Part shown: positions 8,204 through 15,233 of the stretch, in pieces
Layout of the letters: every line of letters begins with the position of its first letter
How positions within the stretch are numbered: the stretch's first letter is position 1
Assembly (NCBI GenBank): GCA_001443525.1
Contig: LKPX01000021.1
Span: forward strand, 1 to 51,341
Length of the DNA: 51,341 nt
Direction: 5' to 3'
Source of the DNA: Desulfobacteraceae bacterium RAAP-1
GTDB taxonomy: Bacteria > Desulfobacterota > Desulfobacteria > Desulfobacterales > Desulfatirhabdiaceae
Program-made: the position numbers and the translations under genes
Notes under the pieces: model-generated
The model's input: only the letters and a program-made list of their open reading frames with translations
What the model was told of the DNA's origin: nothing
Databases searched by the model: none

Positions 8204-8760
8204 GCGAACAATATTCGATCGAAATCCCCACGGATGTATAGCTTGTTGTCCAAATCCCAATCTTCCGGACCGGAAAATGTTTCATCAAACCCGCCAACAC
8301 TCAAAAAATCCGCCCGTCGAATATACCGGACACCATCAATGGGCGTTGCGTCATAAAAACTCCTTTCAAACCTGCGAACGCAACTGAAATAACTGCCCCC
8401 CATGACAATTTCGGTAATGTAAAGCGCAACAAGCCCCGGGTTTTCTTGAACCCTCCGTACACAGGAACTGACCACACCCTCATCCAGAATCATGTCTGCA
8501 TCAAGATAAAGGACGTAATCACCCTTCGCCTTCTGTACGCCGAAATTGCGCTGCGCCGATCTTTCCGGCCCCCAGTTGAAGACTTTTGAGGTATATTGAA
8601 GCGCAATCTCTTGGGTACGATCGGTCGAGGCATTGTCCACCACGATGATCTCAAGATCGTAATCCCCCGGCAACTGGTTCTGAACGGATTCCAGACAGCG
8701 GGCGATATTCCGTTCTTCGTTTTTCGTCGTTATGATAACTGAAACCTTGACCCGACTCAT
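8170..8760 (-). CDS. GT2 glycosyltransferase, probably truncated at its C-terminus
   Basis: A 196-residue protein with a clear GT2 catalytic core: VSVIITTKNEERNIARCLES at the N-terminus, VVDNASTDRT, the DxD-type YLDADMILD and the acceptor-base motif GPEDWDL (about residue 165). The family normally continues for 50 or more residues after this motif. Here the frame ends soon after with a sequence (APAWESSFSLW) unlike the family, at the point where the methyltransferase remnant begins in a different frame. The start overlaps the stop of the radical SAM gene (ATGA at 8757-8760). It may be functional as a minimal GT-A domain, but I read it as a fusion or deletion product. Confidence 0.75.
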   Translation of the reverse strand: MSRVKVSVIITTKNEERNIARCLESVQNQLPGDYDLEIIVVDNASTDRTQEIALQYTSKVFNWGPERSAQRNFGVQKAKGDYVLYLDADMILDEGVVSSCVRRVQENPGLVALYITEIVMGGSYFSCVRRFERSFYDATPIDGVRYIRRADFLSVGGFDETFSGPEDWDLDNKLYIRGDFDRILFAPAWESSFSLW

Positions 8761-10253
8761 CCCGACGCCTTCCCATCGGTATGGCAGGATTTTCCATGCC
8801 CGCCCTTAAAATCAAAAATATGAGACAACACCTTTCGCCCCGCCCTCATCAAAAAAGACAAATCATCCACCGTCCGGATGGAAACCACTTTCCGGGCAAT
8901 AAACGCCGGACTCATGGCCGCCCTGTATAAATCCTGCGTAAACGACAGCACATCGGCATTGCTGACGGGGCTCTTCCAGACCGATTGCTTCATATCGTAA
9001 TCATCCCAGTCTTCCGTGGTCAACCACCCATTGGCTCTGGCGTCATCAAAAAGCGGCGTTCCGGGATAGGGCGTCACAATGGTCGCCTGAAGAGAGTCAA
9101 TCAGCCCTTTCGTAAACATCTCCTTGGCGAAGGCCACCGTTTTCATGGCTTCTTCACGGGTTTCCCACGGATACCCGATCATCGTGGTGATATGGGGCTG
9201 AAGCCCGGCAGCCTTGCAGTCGCGAATGGTTTCTTCGATCTGGGCCACCCGAATCCCTTTGTGCAGCCGATCGAGGGTGGTCTGGTTCAGCGATTCCAGA
9301 CCGATGAGGATAAAACGGAAATTGGCGCGCTTGAGCAGCCGCCACTCTTCGGGAGACAACGCCCCCACCCGCATGTTACACCCCAGCACAACCTTCCGAT
9401 TCAGCCCTTGACGGATGATCCCCTCACAGAAAGAGGACAGCCACTGACCTTTGGGAAAACAACCGCTGTCGTCAAATATTTCCCGAACGCCGTATTTTTG
9501 AACCAGCTCGGCCACTTCCGCGACATGACGCTCCGGCGCCACCGTTCGATAGGTGCGGCCCGGACACAACGTCGTCCAGGAGCAGAATGAACAGCGGCCC
9601 CACCAGCAGTCGCGGCCTGCCATGATATAAGTCCCCGGCGTATGCTTGAAATTGCCGTTTTTATAAGCATACCGCCGCCACTGCGTCAACTCCCGGTCTA
9701 TCATCGGCAATGCGTTAAAATCATGAGATAAATCCGGATCTCCGGATGATAAAATGCGGTCGTTTTCCCGATACCATACGCCCTTCGGAAGATCGCCTTT
9801 TCCGGCAAGATGATCCGCCAGATCAGCCAAAACGAAATCGTAATCCCCGCCGGTAACCACAAAATCCACCGGCGAATGCTGCATGGACTCTTCCGGCAAC
9901 GCCGTCACATGATCCCCAAAAAGCACCGCCCGCACCGGCCAATCGCAAACTTCCCTGATCTGACGGACAATATCCCAATGCCGCTTGATCACAGGTGTTT
10001 TAGACTCAATGGCGACCATGTCCGGTCTTCGTTGCCTGAGACGCTCCAACCAATCCGTATAACGGATTTCCTCGGCGATACCGTCGTCCCAGATCACTTC
10101 ATGCCCACGCGCCTGAAGCAAACTGGCCGCATAGGCCGGCACCACCGGATATATGTAGGTGGGAGAACTGAACCACTGGAACTGCCGGTTCTGAGAGAGC
10201 AGCGGTACGCCTTTTTCGGATTCCAGCGGTGGATAGGATATGGATATTTTCAT
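8757..10253 (-). CDS. B12-binding-type radical SAM protein
   Basis: A 498-residue protein of the cobalamin-binding-domain radical SAM superfamily. An N-terminal Rossmann-like region (about 1-150, with PAYAASLLQARGHEVIWDDG) precedes the radical SAM domain. The [4Fe-4S] cysteines there are C216, C221 and C224 in RDCWWGRCSFCSW, a CX4CX2C spacing of the CWWG subgroup. Later segments RFILIGLESLNQTTLDRLHKG and TMIGYPWETREEA are typical of the barrel. Substrate unknown. Related proteins occur in lipid and polysaccharide clusters and in natural-product maturation. It is coupled to the following glycosyltransferase by a 4-bp overlap. Its higher GC and cleaner codon use contrast with the AT-rich block downstream. 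Confidence 0.88.
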   Translation of the reverse strand: MKISISYPPLESEKGVPLLSQNRQFQWFSSPTYIYPVVPAYAASLLQARGHEVIWDDGIAEEIRYTDWLERLRQRRPDMVAIESKTPVIKRHWDIVRQIREVCDWPVRAVLFGDHVTALPEESMQHSPVDFVVTGGDYDFVLADLADHLAGKGDLPKGVWYRENDRILSSGDPDLSHDFNALPMIDRELTQWRRYAYKNGNFKHTPGTYIMAGRDCWWGRCSFCSWTTLCPGRTYRTVAPERHVAEVAELVQKYGVREIFDDSGCFPKGQWLSSFCEGIIRQGLNRKVVLGCNMRVGALSPEEWRLLKRANFRFILIGLESLNQTTLDRLHKGIRVAQIEETIRDCKAAGLQPHITTMIGYPWETREEAMKTVAFAKEMFTKGLIDSLQATIVTPYPGTPLFDDARANGWLTTEDWDDYDMKQSVWKSPVSNADVLSFTQDLYRAAMSPAFIARKVVSIRTVDDLSFLMRAGRKVLSHIFDFKGGHGKSCHTDGKASG

Positions 10254-10290
10254 TTGTAGTATCTGATCGATTTATGCTTTTAACGGAATT

Positions 10291-10581
10291 TCAAGACAAT
10301 CTTCTCTTCAAAAGATCGTAAAAATTTTCACGTTTTCTGATCATAAGAAAAAGGACAACCCTTTTTTCGTCATCAATTGTATACGCAATCCTGTACTCAA
10401 CCTTGTTTTTTTTAAAATGGTAGCTGAAAACACCATCCATAGGCCACTGAAGTTTATCAAAAACATGCGGCTCCTTAAGAATTTTATCAATAAGGGTGGC
10501 AAATATCTCTTTGGCAACCGCCTTATCAAGCCCCTTCAGGTCGTTTTTTATTTTAGGATGATATTCATCTTTGTAAGACAT
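10291..10581 (-). CDS. RelE/ParE-family toxin
   Basis: A 96-residue protein from the ATG at 10581 (MSYKDEYHPKIKNDLKGLDK). The pattern is that of RelE-superfamily mRNA interferases: an N-terminal strand and helix pair, the central YRIAYTID strand and the C-terminal VVLFLMIRKRENFYDLLKRR with conserved Arg and Tyr. An upstream ATG at 10662 exists in frame, but the preceding residues lie wholly within the antitoxin gene and look non-family. The toxin start overlaps the antitoxin 3' end by 17 bp, the classic coupled arrangement. The pair lies between the radical SAM and a GT2 gene. Confidence 0.8.
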   Translation of the reverse strand: MSYKDEYHPKIKNDLKGLDKAVAKEIFATLIDKILKEPHVFDKLQWPMDGVFSYHFKKNKVEYRIAYTIDDEKRVVLFLMIRKRENFYDLLKRRLS

Positions 10582-10768
10582 CTTTGAACACTTGCTCACG
10601 CAGCAGGGTTTTAACTTTTCCAGATTTGACCTCACGGTATCTTTTGGATAATTCTTTGCCATCCCGTGATAAAAGAAGCAGCAAGGTTTCCTTGTCTTCC
10701 TTCTTCAGCTTCATGATTGTCTGCGCAATATTCTTGACATCCAACTCTACGACAACGGGAATACCCAT
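10565..10768 (-). CDS. Antitoxin partner of the RelE-like toxin
   Basis: A 67-residue protein from ATG 10768 (a second ATG at 10780 is possible). It reads MGIPVVVELDVKNIAQTIMK followed by a long charged helix (LKKEDKETLLLLLSRDGKEL). It resembles small antitoxins of RelE/ParE-type modules that have little N-terminal DNA-binding domain. The frame is open further upstream into the preceding GT2 gene, but that part is a shadow of the GT2 coding sequence. Overlap with the toxin start implies translational coupling. Autoregulation is expected for the family but no operator was identified. Confidence 0.65.
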   Translation of the reverse strand: MGIPVVVELDVKNIAQTIMKLKKEDKETLLLLLSRDGKELSKRYREVKSGKVKTLLREQVFKDVLQR

Positions 10769-10824
10769 CTCAGCCCCCATACCTTCGCAAAAGCCTGCAT
10801 CCCGCAACCACCCAAGTCCTCTGC

Positions 10825-11820
10825 TCACCGTCCCAACCGACTGCGCAATTCCTTCACCAGCAGCAGCCCCTTCAAAAACCGCCACCCGTACCAGAAGTGC
10901 GTGCCGATCTGAAACGGCAACGTCGCCAGAGCAACCCCGAAACACCGCACCTTACGATAAATACCGATTACAGATACACCAATCGCCGTCAGATACACGC
11001 CCCACAGACAGAGATAGAGACTGCGAAGAGTGCCGCTCATCGACGCCGCAATCAGCCCCAACAAAACAAAAAGAAAAAACAGACTTGGGATAAAGTAAGA
11101 CAACCTGCAGGATGTTTCAGGAAAGCGCTTGACAAAAAACCCCCGATGCAGCCCGTAATTGCCGATCTGTTTCATATGCCTGAAAAACCCGGCCCGGCGG
11201 TGATGATATACCACAACGGTCGGCGCATATACAATTCTTTTTCCGAGTTTTTTCACCAGATCCAGACACAGCTTGGTATCCTCGCCCGGCCAGTACGCGC
11301 TGTCAAATCCGCCGACAGCAGCGAAATCCGCTTTTTCAACCGTGAGGTTCACAGACGGCCAGTCATCCACGAAACGCCTGCCGTTGCCCGGCCAGTAGCG
11401 CTCCACGGCGGCGCCGTTCAACGGCGAGAGAAACACGGCTCCGGATACCTGCTGCCAGAACCCGTCATCCGGCGGCGTGACCTGCGGGCCGCCCACAGCC
11501 GCAACGGCATCATCATCAAAACAAGGCAGAAGATTCGCCAGCCAGTCCGGCGCCGGATACGCATCATCATCAATGAACGCCAGAAACCGCCCGGACGCCA
11601 TCTGCGCCCCCATATCACGCTTGATAGCCGGGCTGACCGGTCCGGAAGAGGCCACCCGCACCGGAAAAGCATATTCCAACTGAAAGTCCGAATCCAATAC
11701 ACCGTCCGGAATCAGCATGACTTCAAAAGATTGAAGCGTCTGCTCGGCCAAATGATCCAGCGTTTGGCGCAGATAGGCGCTTTCCTTCTGAAATGGGATG
11801 ATAATTGTAAAAAATGTCAT
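10825..11820 (-). CDS. GT2 glycosyltransferase with C-terminal membrane anchor
   Basis: A 331-residue protein from Met11 of the open frame (MTFFTIIIPFQKESAYLRQT). This start avoids a longer overlap with the HicA gene and begins exactly at the family's first beta strand. Catalytic landmarks are IPDGVLDSD, AFIDDDAYPAPDWL (the metal-binding acidic motif), GGFDSAYWPGEDTKLCLDL (ED acceptor motif) and YHHRRAGF. Two to three hydrophobic segments in the last 100 residues (IPSLFFLFVLLGLIAAS and LYLCLWGVYLTAIGVSVIG) indicate inner-membrane anchoring. It is flanked by a RelBE-like pair downstream and a HicBA pair upstream on the same strand. Donor and acceptor are unknown. Confidence 0.85.
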   Translation of the reverse strand: MTFFTIIIPFQKESAYLRQTLDHLAEQTLQSFEVMLIPDGVLDSDFQLEYAFPVRVASSGPVSPAIKRDMGAQMASGRFLAFIDDDAYPAPDWLANLLPCFDDDAVAAVGGPQVTPPDDGFWQQVSGAVFLSPLNGAAVERYWPGNGRRFVDDWPSVNLTVEKADFAAVGGFDSAYWPGEDTKLCLDLVKKLGKRIVYAPTVVVYHHRRAGFFRHMKQIGNYGLHRGFFVKRFPETSCRLSYFIPSLFFLFVLLGLIAASMSGTLRSLYLCLWGVYLTAIGVSVIGIYRKVRCFGVALATLPFQIGTHFWYGWRFLKGLLLVKELRSRLGR

Positions 11821-11831
11821 GGTTTCTGGTT

Positions 11832-12044
11832 TTAATCGGGTTGTTCCCATTTCTCTTTTGAGATGCCCGCCTGTTTTATAATCTCATTCAGCAAAGAGTT
11901 GCCGATATCAGTGGCCCCGTGAGGGTTCGGAATCCTGAGCTTTAAACTATCTTTAATCATGAATTCATGCTTTCCACCTGAGTAGGGTCCTTTGAATCCA
12001 AACTCTTTCAACCTGCGAATCATTGCTTTTCTAGAAATCGGCAT
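11832..12044 (-). CDS. hicA: HicA-family mRNA interferase toxin
   Basis: A 70-residue protein of the HicA (YcfA-like) double-stranded-RNA-binding-fold family: MIRRLKEFGFKGPYSGGKHEFM with the catalytic His in GGKHEFM, LRIPNPHG and the end LLNEIIKQAGI. HicA cleaves mRNA and is neutralised by HicB. The partner lies immediately upstream, four bases away. The gene order here is antitoxin then toxin, the reverse of the E. coli hicAB order but common elsewhere. It precedes the GT2 gene by 11 bp and so may share its transcript. Confidence 0.88.
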   Translation of the reverse strand: MPISRKAMIRRLKEFGFKGPYSGGKHEFMIKDSLKLRIPNPHGATDIGNSLLNEIIKQAGISKEKWEQPD

Positions 12045-12048
12045 GGGT

Positions 12049-12306
12049 TCAAGCGACCATCATCTCTCTGATTTCCAATCCGATACCATCAATTTCAGGA
12101 ATGGGATCATTGTCACGCAGCTTTAAAACAAGCCATTCCTCTAGAACACCAATAAGTTCATTTCTGCATGCCTCAACGGTAGCCGCATTTGCCCAGACGC
12201 CATCAAAACCCTGTATTTCAGCAAACCAGGTTCCATCATCCAGCTTTTTATATTGGGCACTGTTTAAAGCCCTTTCACAATACTCCAGGATCATAAATCT
12301 CACCAT
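12049..12306 (-). CDS. hicB: HicB-family antitoxin
   Basis: An 85-residue protein with the partially degraded RNase-H-like HicB fold: LDDGTWFAEIQGFDGVWANAATVEACRNEL, in which the family 'f.a.ipgl.G..a.G.t.eea..el' pattern is clear. An acidic LRDNDPIPEIDG segment follows. It lacks an evident C-terminal DNA-binding domain, so it is the short form. It would bind and inactivate the HicA encoded directly downstream. An internal ATG at 12294 is an alternative start. Confidence 0.85.
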   Translation of the reverse strand: MVRFMILEYCERALNSAQYKKLDDGTWFAEIQGFDGVWANAATVEACRNELIGVLEEWLVLKLRDNDPIPEIDGIGLEIREMMVA

Positions 12307-12398
12307 CCCGTGATAGATAAAAGCAGAAATATACCCTCATCTTCCTTGTAATTAAGATGTGATATCCTTTTGGGCGGATTGCCTGAAATCCCATATCA

Positions 12399-12638
12399 TT
12401 AATCATACCGATAATCCCATGAAGCTCTTTCCTTATTGACATACTCCTGCGCTTCAACGCCTTTCCATATATCAGCCCCCAGACCCTCAAGTTCCATAAT
12501 TGAGTTCTTGTTTCTCCTTTTTGTGATGGATTTTTTGATCCTGGCCGATATTACTTCCAGAAGAGTCAATTGCTCATCTATATCTAAAAAAGCGATGCCT
12601 TTTATATAGTCATTAATTGATATTTTACGCGCTTCCAT
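12399..12638 (-). CDS. Orphan antitoxin-like protein
   Basis: A 79-residue protein from ATG 12638, preceded by GGGAG at normal distance. The C-terminal segment (MELEGLGADIWKGVEAQEYV then NKERASWD) is the highly recurrent tail of a family of type II antitoxins that usually precede PIN-domain toxins ('MEL.GLG.EIW.G.DAQEYV..LR.EWD'). No PIN toxin follows. The next gene on the strand is hicB after 92 bp, and the short frame in between is not toxin-like. I infer loss of the cognate toxin, possibly by replacement with the HicBA pair. Confidence 0.7.
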   Translation of the reverse strand: MEARKISINDYIKGIAFLDIDEQLTLLEVISARIKKSITKRRNKNSIMELEGLGADIWKGVEAQEYVNKERASWDYRYD

Positions 12639-12683
12639 TGCAATGCTCCCTTTGTTGAGCATGAAAAACAACCAGTTTGATTT

Positions 12684-12708
12684 GAGGGCGGAGGACGGAG
12701 GGCGGAGA
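12684..12708 (+). repeat. GA-rich repeat, left flank of the four-helix-bundle gene
   Basis: A purine-only run apart from three C's (GAGGGCGGAGGACGGAGGGC...). Its sequence recurs in inverted orientation at the other side of the S23 gene with only G/A transitions. See the partner at 13114-13147 and the related finding. Confidence 0.65.
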
Positions 12709-12717
12709 ATATGTGTT

Positions 12718-13113
12718 TCATGATTTGAATTGGCGGCAGAAGGGGGTTGGGGTTTTGATCATGTTGCCGAGCATTCGGCCGATATCCTGGCAACGGGAAA
12801 GAAGATCAGTGTGGATTTCCGGGGTGATGTAACGGCAGGCCAAGGCTGTGTCGAGCCAGTGTTGGGTTTCGGCCTGCTCGGCATCGGCATCGGAATCGCT
12901 GAGCTTGCTGACAAAATGCGATTCATACCGCCGTTTCTGCCATGCCTCCGCCAGGTTCGCCCCAATCGACCGCGAAGCCCTTCGAATCTGATCCGTCAAT
13001 GAATACATCTCTTCCTTCGGAAACGACTTGGTTATCTCAAAAATTTGCTGCTGCAACTCAAACGCCGCCCGATACACCCGCAACTCCCCATAACTCTCAA
13101 TCCACTCCCCCAC
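12718..13113 (-). CDS. Four-helix-bundle protein (S23 / 23S rRNA intervening-sequence family)
   Basis: The core reads YGELRVYRAAFELQQQIFEI, KSFPKEEMYSLTDQIRRASR, SIGANLAEAWQKRRYESHFV, which is the signature of the S23 four-helix-bundle family first seen in intervening sequences of 23S rRNA genes and frequent as free-standing genes. Function is not established. The family forms small multimeric helical bundles. The GTG at 13113, with a purine-rich sequence upstream, is my preferred start (131 residues). An ATG at 13197 would add 28 residues of low-complexity sequence derived from the flanking repeat and overlap the MntA-like gene by 50 bp. The gene is bracketed by inverted GA-rich repeats. Confidence 0.85.
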   Translation of the reverse strand: MGEWIESYGELRVYRAAFELQQQIFEITKSFPKEEMYSLTDQIRRASRSIGANLAEAWQKRRYESHFVSKLSDSDADAEQAETQHWLDTALACRYITPEIHTDLLSRCQDIGRMLGNMIKTPTPFCRQFKS

Positions 13114-13147
13114 CCGTCTTCTGCCCTCCGTCTTCTGCCCTCTGTCC
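13114..13147 (-). repeat. GA-rich repeat (as CT on + strand), right flank of the four-helix-bundle gene
   Basis: On the plus strand this is CT-rich with an internal tandem duplication of a 14-mer (CGTCTTCTGCCCTC, then again with a variant end). Its reverse complement aligns to 12684-12708 over about 25 bases with four differences, all G/A transitions. The two copies thus form inverted flanks around the S23 gene. Confidence 0.6.
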
Positions 13148-13519
13148 TTATGCTGCCAGAGCCATGCGCCACTGCGCCATTTCATCTTCATACTCACGGG
13201 CGGTCAAGGATACAAAAGTGGCGCAACGCACCCTGTCGGTGACATAAACCGGCCGACCGGAAACCGCCTCGAAACGCAGGATAGGCGATGTATCGTTTAA
13301 AACCACCAGATCAATATCGTCATATGCCAACGCATTTTGAAGACAGATCCGCAGGTCAATCAGCTCATCCAGTGAAGGCTTCCTGCCAAACAGAACCCCG
13401 ATATCAATATCGCCGCCAACACGAACGATCCCTTCCTGAGCCGAACCGAAAACCCAGACAGCCACAACATTCCTGTTCAATGACATACATTGCGATATCG
13501 CACGCCAGTCAATCGTCAT
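13148..13519 (-). CDS. mntA: MntA-type minimal nucleotidyltransferase antitoxin
   Basis: A 123-residue MNT-family nucleotidyltransferase. The catalytic signature GSX10DXD is exact: G25-S26 in VFGSAQEG and D37/D39 in GGDIDIGVLF. A further acidic strand, DDIDLVVLND, supplies the third carboxylate. In characterised HepT/MntA systems the enzyme AMPylates a tyrosine of the HEPN toxin and silences it. The partner gene lies just upstream and overlaps by 11 bp. The C-terminal 30 residues (TFVSLTAREYEDEMAQWRMA) are helical as in the family. Confidence 0.88.
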   Translation of the reverse strand: MTIDWRAISQCMSLNRNVVAVWVFGSAQEGIVRVGGDIDIGVLFGRKPSLDELIDLRICLQNALAYDDIDLVVLNDTSPILRFEAVSGRPVYVTDRVRCATFVSLTAREYEDEMAQWRMALAA

Positions 13520-13934
13520 GGATCGTCCTTCGGATATACGTCAGAATTTCATTACGAAACTGCTCAAAATCCACCAGCCGCCGATTCACCATATCCACCA
13601 GAATCGCATTGTCCACACGCTCGTAACGATGCACCACGAAATTGCGAAATTGGACCATTTTTGAGTAGGCGTCATGTCTGCCAAGAATTCCCATCTGAAT
13701 AACCCGATCCAGGGCATCCCTGCCGGTTGCCGCCGGCGCCTGGCTCTCAAGTGAAAGTATCCGCTGGCAAACATCAATCACGATTTCAACCAGGATTTGC
13801 AGACTTCGCTCCACGGCTCTTTTGGTACGCCAATCCTGCTCCAGTTCCTGAACATTCAGACATCCGAGAGAGCGCAGATCAGTCAGAACAGCATCCAGAT
13901 TTTGCAGTTTTTGAGCGATGACGCCATTGATCAT
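13509..13934 (-). CDS. hepT: HepT-type HEPN-domain RNase toxin (DUF86)
   Basis: A 141-residue all-helical HEPN protein. The active-site motif RX4HXY is intact as R97-N-F-V-V-H102-R-Y104. Y104 is the residue modified by the MntA partner in characterised systems. The preceding VIQMGILGRHDAYSKMVQFR is also typical of DUF86. The toxin gene comes first and overlaps the antitoxin gene, as is common for this module. It is one of at least four toxin-antitoxin units within about 10 kb here. Confidence 0.88.
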   Translation of the reverse strand: MINGVIAQKLQNLDAVLTDLRSLGCLNVQELEQDWRTKRAVERSLQILVEIVIDVCQRILSLESQAPAATGRDALDRVIQMGILGRHDAYSKMVQFRNFVVHRYERVDNAILVDMVNRRLVDFEQFRNEILTYIRRTIHDD

Positions 13935-14047
13935 TGCGAAAACCTTTCACCCCATGCAGAATTCTCTCCGTCTTCACCGCCATAACGATGAACTGACAAA
14001 GCATCCTCGATGAATCCGAGATTGTTCGGAGTCCACATGATCGGCGC

Positions 14048-15115
14048 TCAATCGCTTGATCTTGCCATGGTTTTCTCGCGTACAATATAAAGCGGCCGAC
14101 CCACCACCTCGGTGTGAATATGCCCGATGTACAGCGCCATCAGCCCCATCGCGGAGAGCATAATCCCCACCAGAAAGGTGATGAACACAACGAAATACGC
14201 CTGCACCGTGTAAACCTGCCACTCGATAATCTGCGTCGTCAGCATGACCAGCAGCAAAAGACTTGACAGCGTGGTAACCAGCACCCCCAGATAGCCCGTC
14301 AGCTTGAGCGGCAGCAGAGAAAAAGATGTGATGCTGTTGATGGCCAGACTAAAAAGCTTTTTATAGGAATACGACGGTTTGGCGTGATTGAGCCGGGCCG
14401 GAGCATTGAATTCAATGGTTTTGGTGCGAAACCCCATCCAGTCGATCAGTCCACGGAACATGCGGGAGCGTTCGGAAAACTGACGCAGCGTACGAACGAC
14501 CTTTTTGTCCAGAAGACGGAAATCCGTCCCGCGTGTCGTCAAACTGATATCACAGAATTGGTTGATGATGCGATAAAACACGGCGGAACCGATTTTTTTG
14601 ATCAGCGTGTAATCTTCCACATCCCCGTGAACACCAATCACCACCTCATATCCTTTTTTCCATTCCCGGATAAAATCCGGGATCAATTCCGGAGGGTGCT
14701 GTAAATCGGCGTCAATACAGATCACGGCATCGGCATCCTGCGCAGTTTCGACACCGGCCGTCAGGGCGATCTCCTTGCCGAAATTGCGGGACAGCGTCAT
14801 TCCCTGAAACCGGGAATCTTCCGATGACAGGGCTTCGATCACTTCCCAACTGGTGTCCTGACTGCCGTCATCCACAAACAGGCACTTCCAGCAAACCCCC
14901 TCCACCTTCCTGAACGCTTTGATGAGATGTGCGGCCAGCGCCCGAAGGTTTTCCGCTTCGTTATATACCGGAACGATAACGACAAGATTGATGGGGTTGG
15001 ATACGTCAGATTTGTATGCGCTCGAATTATCCACCACTCTCCTCAGTTTATAAAAAACTGTTTGCTGAGTACATGTTGTCTGGTGGAATGTCAAGCCTAA
15101 AACACGATGTTTCAT
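14048..15115 (-). CDS. GT2 polyprenyl-phosphate glycosyltransferase (GtrB/DPM1-like)
   Basis: A 355-codon frame. Recognisable family sequence begins about residue 42 (NLVVIVPVYNEAENLRALAA). It continues through FVDDGSQDTSW, RNFGKEIALTAGVETA, the catalytic CIDADLQHPPELI and TRGTDFRLLDKKVV, then two C-terminal membrane helices (about 270-295 and 305-330). Such enzymes make polyprenyl-phosphate sugars (glucose, mannose or aminosugar) used by GT-C enzymes outside the membrane. The first 30 codons may be untranslated: paired GTG codons at 15037 and 15034 directly follow AGGAG and could be the true start. It is divergently transcribed from the flippase operon. Plausible acceptors of its product are the GT-C-like membrane proteins nearby. 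Confidence 0.88.
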   Translation of the reverse strand: MKHRVLGLTFHQTTCTQQTVFYKLRRVVDNSSAYKSDVSNPINLVVIVPVYNEAENLRALAAHLIKAFRKVEGVCWKCLFVDDGSQDTSWEVIEALSSEDSRFQGMTLSRNFGKEIALTAGVETAQDADAVICIDADLQHPPELIPDFIREWKKGYEVVIGVHGDVEDYTLIKKIGSAVFYRIINQFCDISLTTRGTDFRLLDKKVVRTLRQFSERSRMFRGLIDWMGFRTKTIEFNAPARLNHAKPSYSYKKLFSLAINSITSFSLLPLKLTGYLGVLVTTLSSLLLLVMLTTQIIEWQVYTVQAYFVVFITFLVGIMLSAMGLMALYIGHIHTEVVGRPLYIVREKTMARSSD

Positions 15116-15159
15116 GTTTCAGAACGCCCCAGAATCCGGACAGGAATTTCTCTGTTATG

Positions 15160-15188
15160 TTGATATATCGCTTACAATCCGTTATAGA
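15160..15188 (+). promoter_or_regulatory. Candidate sigma-70-type promoter of the plus-strand polysaccharide operon
   Basis: TTGATA (15160-15165), a 17-bp spacer and TATAGA (15183-15188) lie 46 bp ahead of the flippase ATG in the 118-bp divergent gap. The -35 matches the consensus at five of six positions and the -10 at four of six. Prediction by eye only. Confidence 0.4.
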
Positions 15189-15233
15189 GGGCGGAACGTC
15201 ATGAATCGAAAAAAAACACGGATACGGTAATCA

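Noticed and set aside
10897-11835. 312-codon plus-strand frame opposite the GT2 gene
   Set aside because: Shadow frame; composition dominated by Arg/Gln/His and the true GT2 motifs are on the minus strand.
12275-12442. Short minus-strand frame between the orphan antitoxin and hicB, considered as a replaced toxin
   Set aside because: Overlaps both neighbours, has no PIN or other toxin motif and only about 90 bp are its own.
13114-13147. Tandem 14-mer considered as the beginning of a CRISPR-like or VNTR array
   Set aside because: Only about two units, no spacers; better explained as half of the inverted GA-rich flank of the S23 gene.
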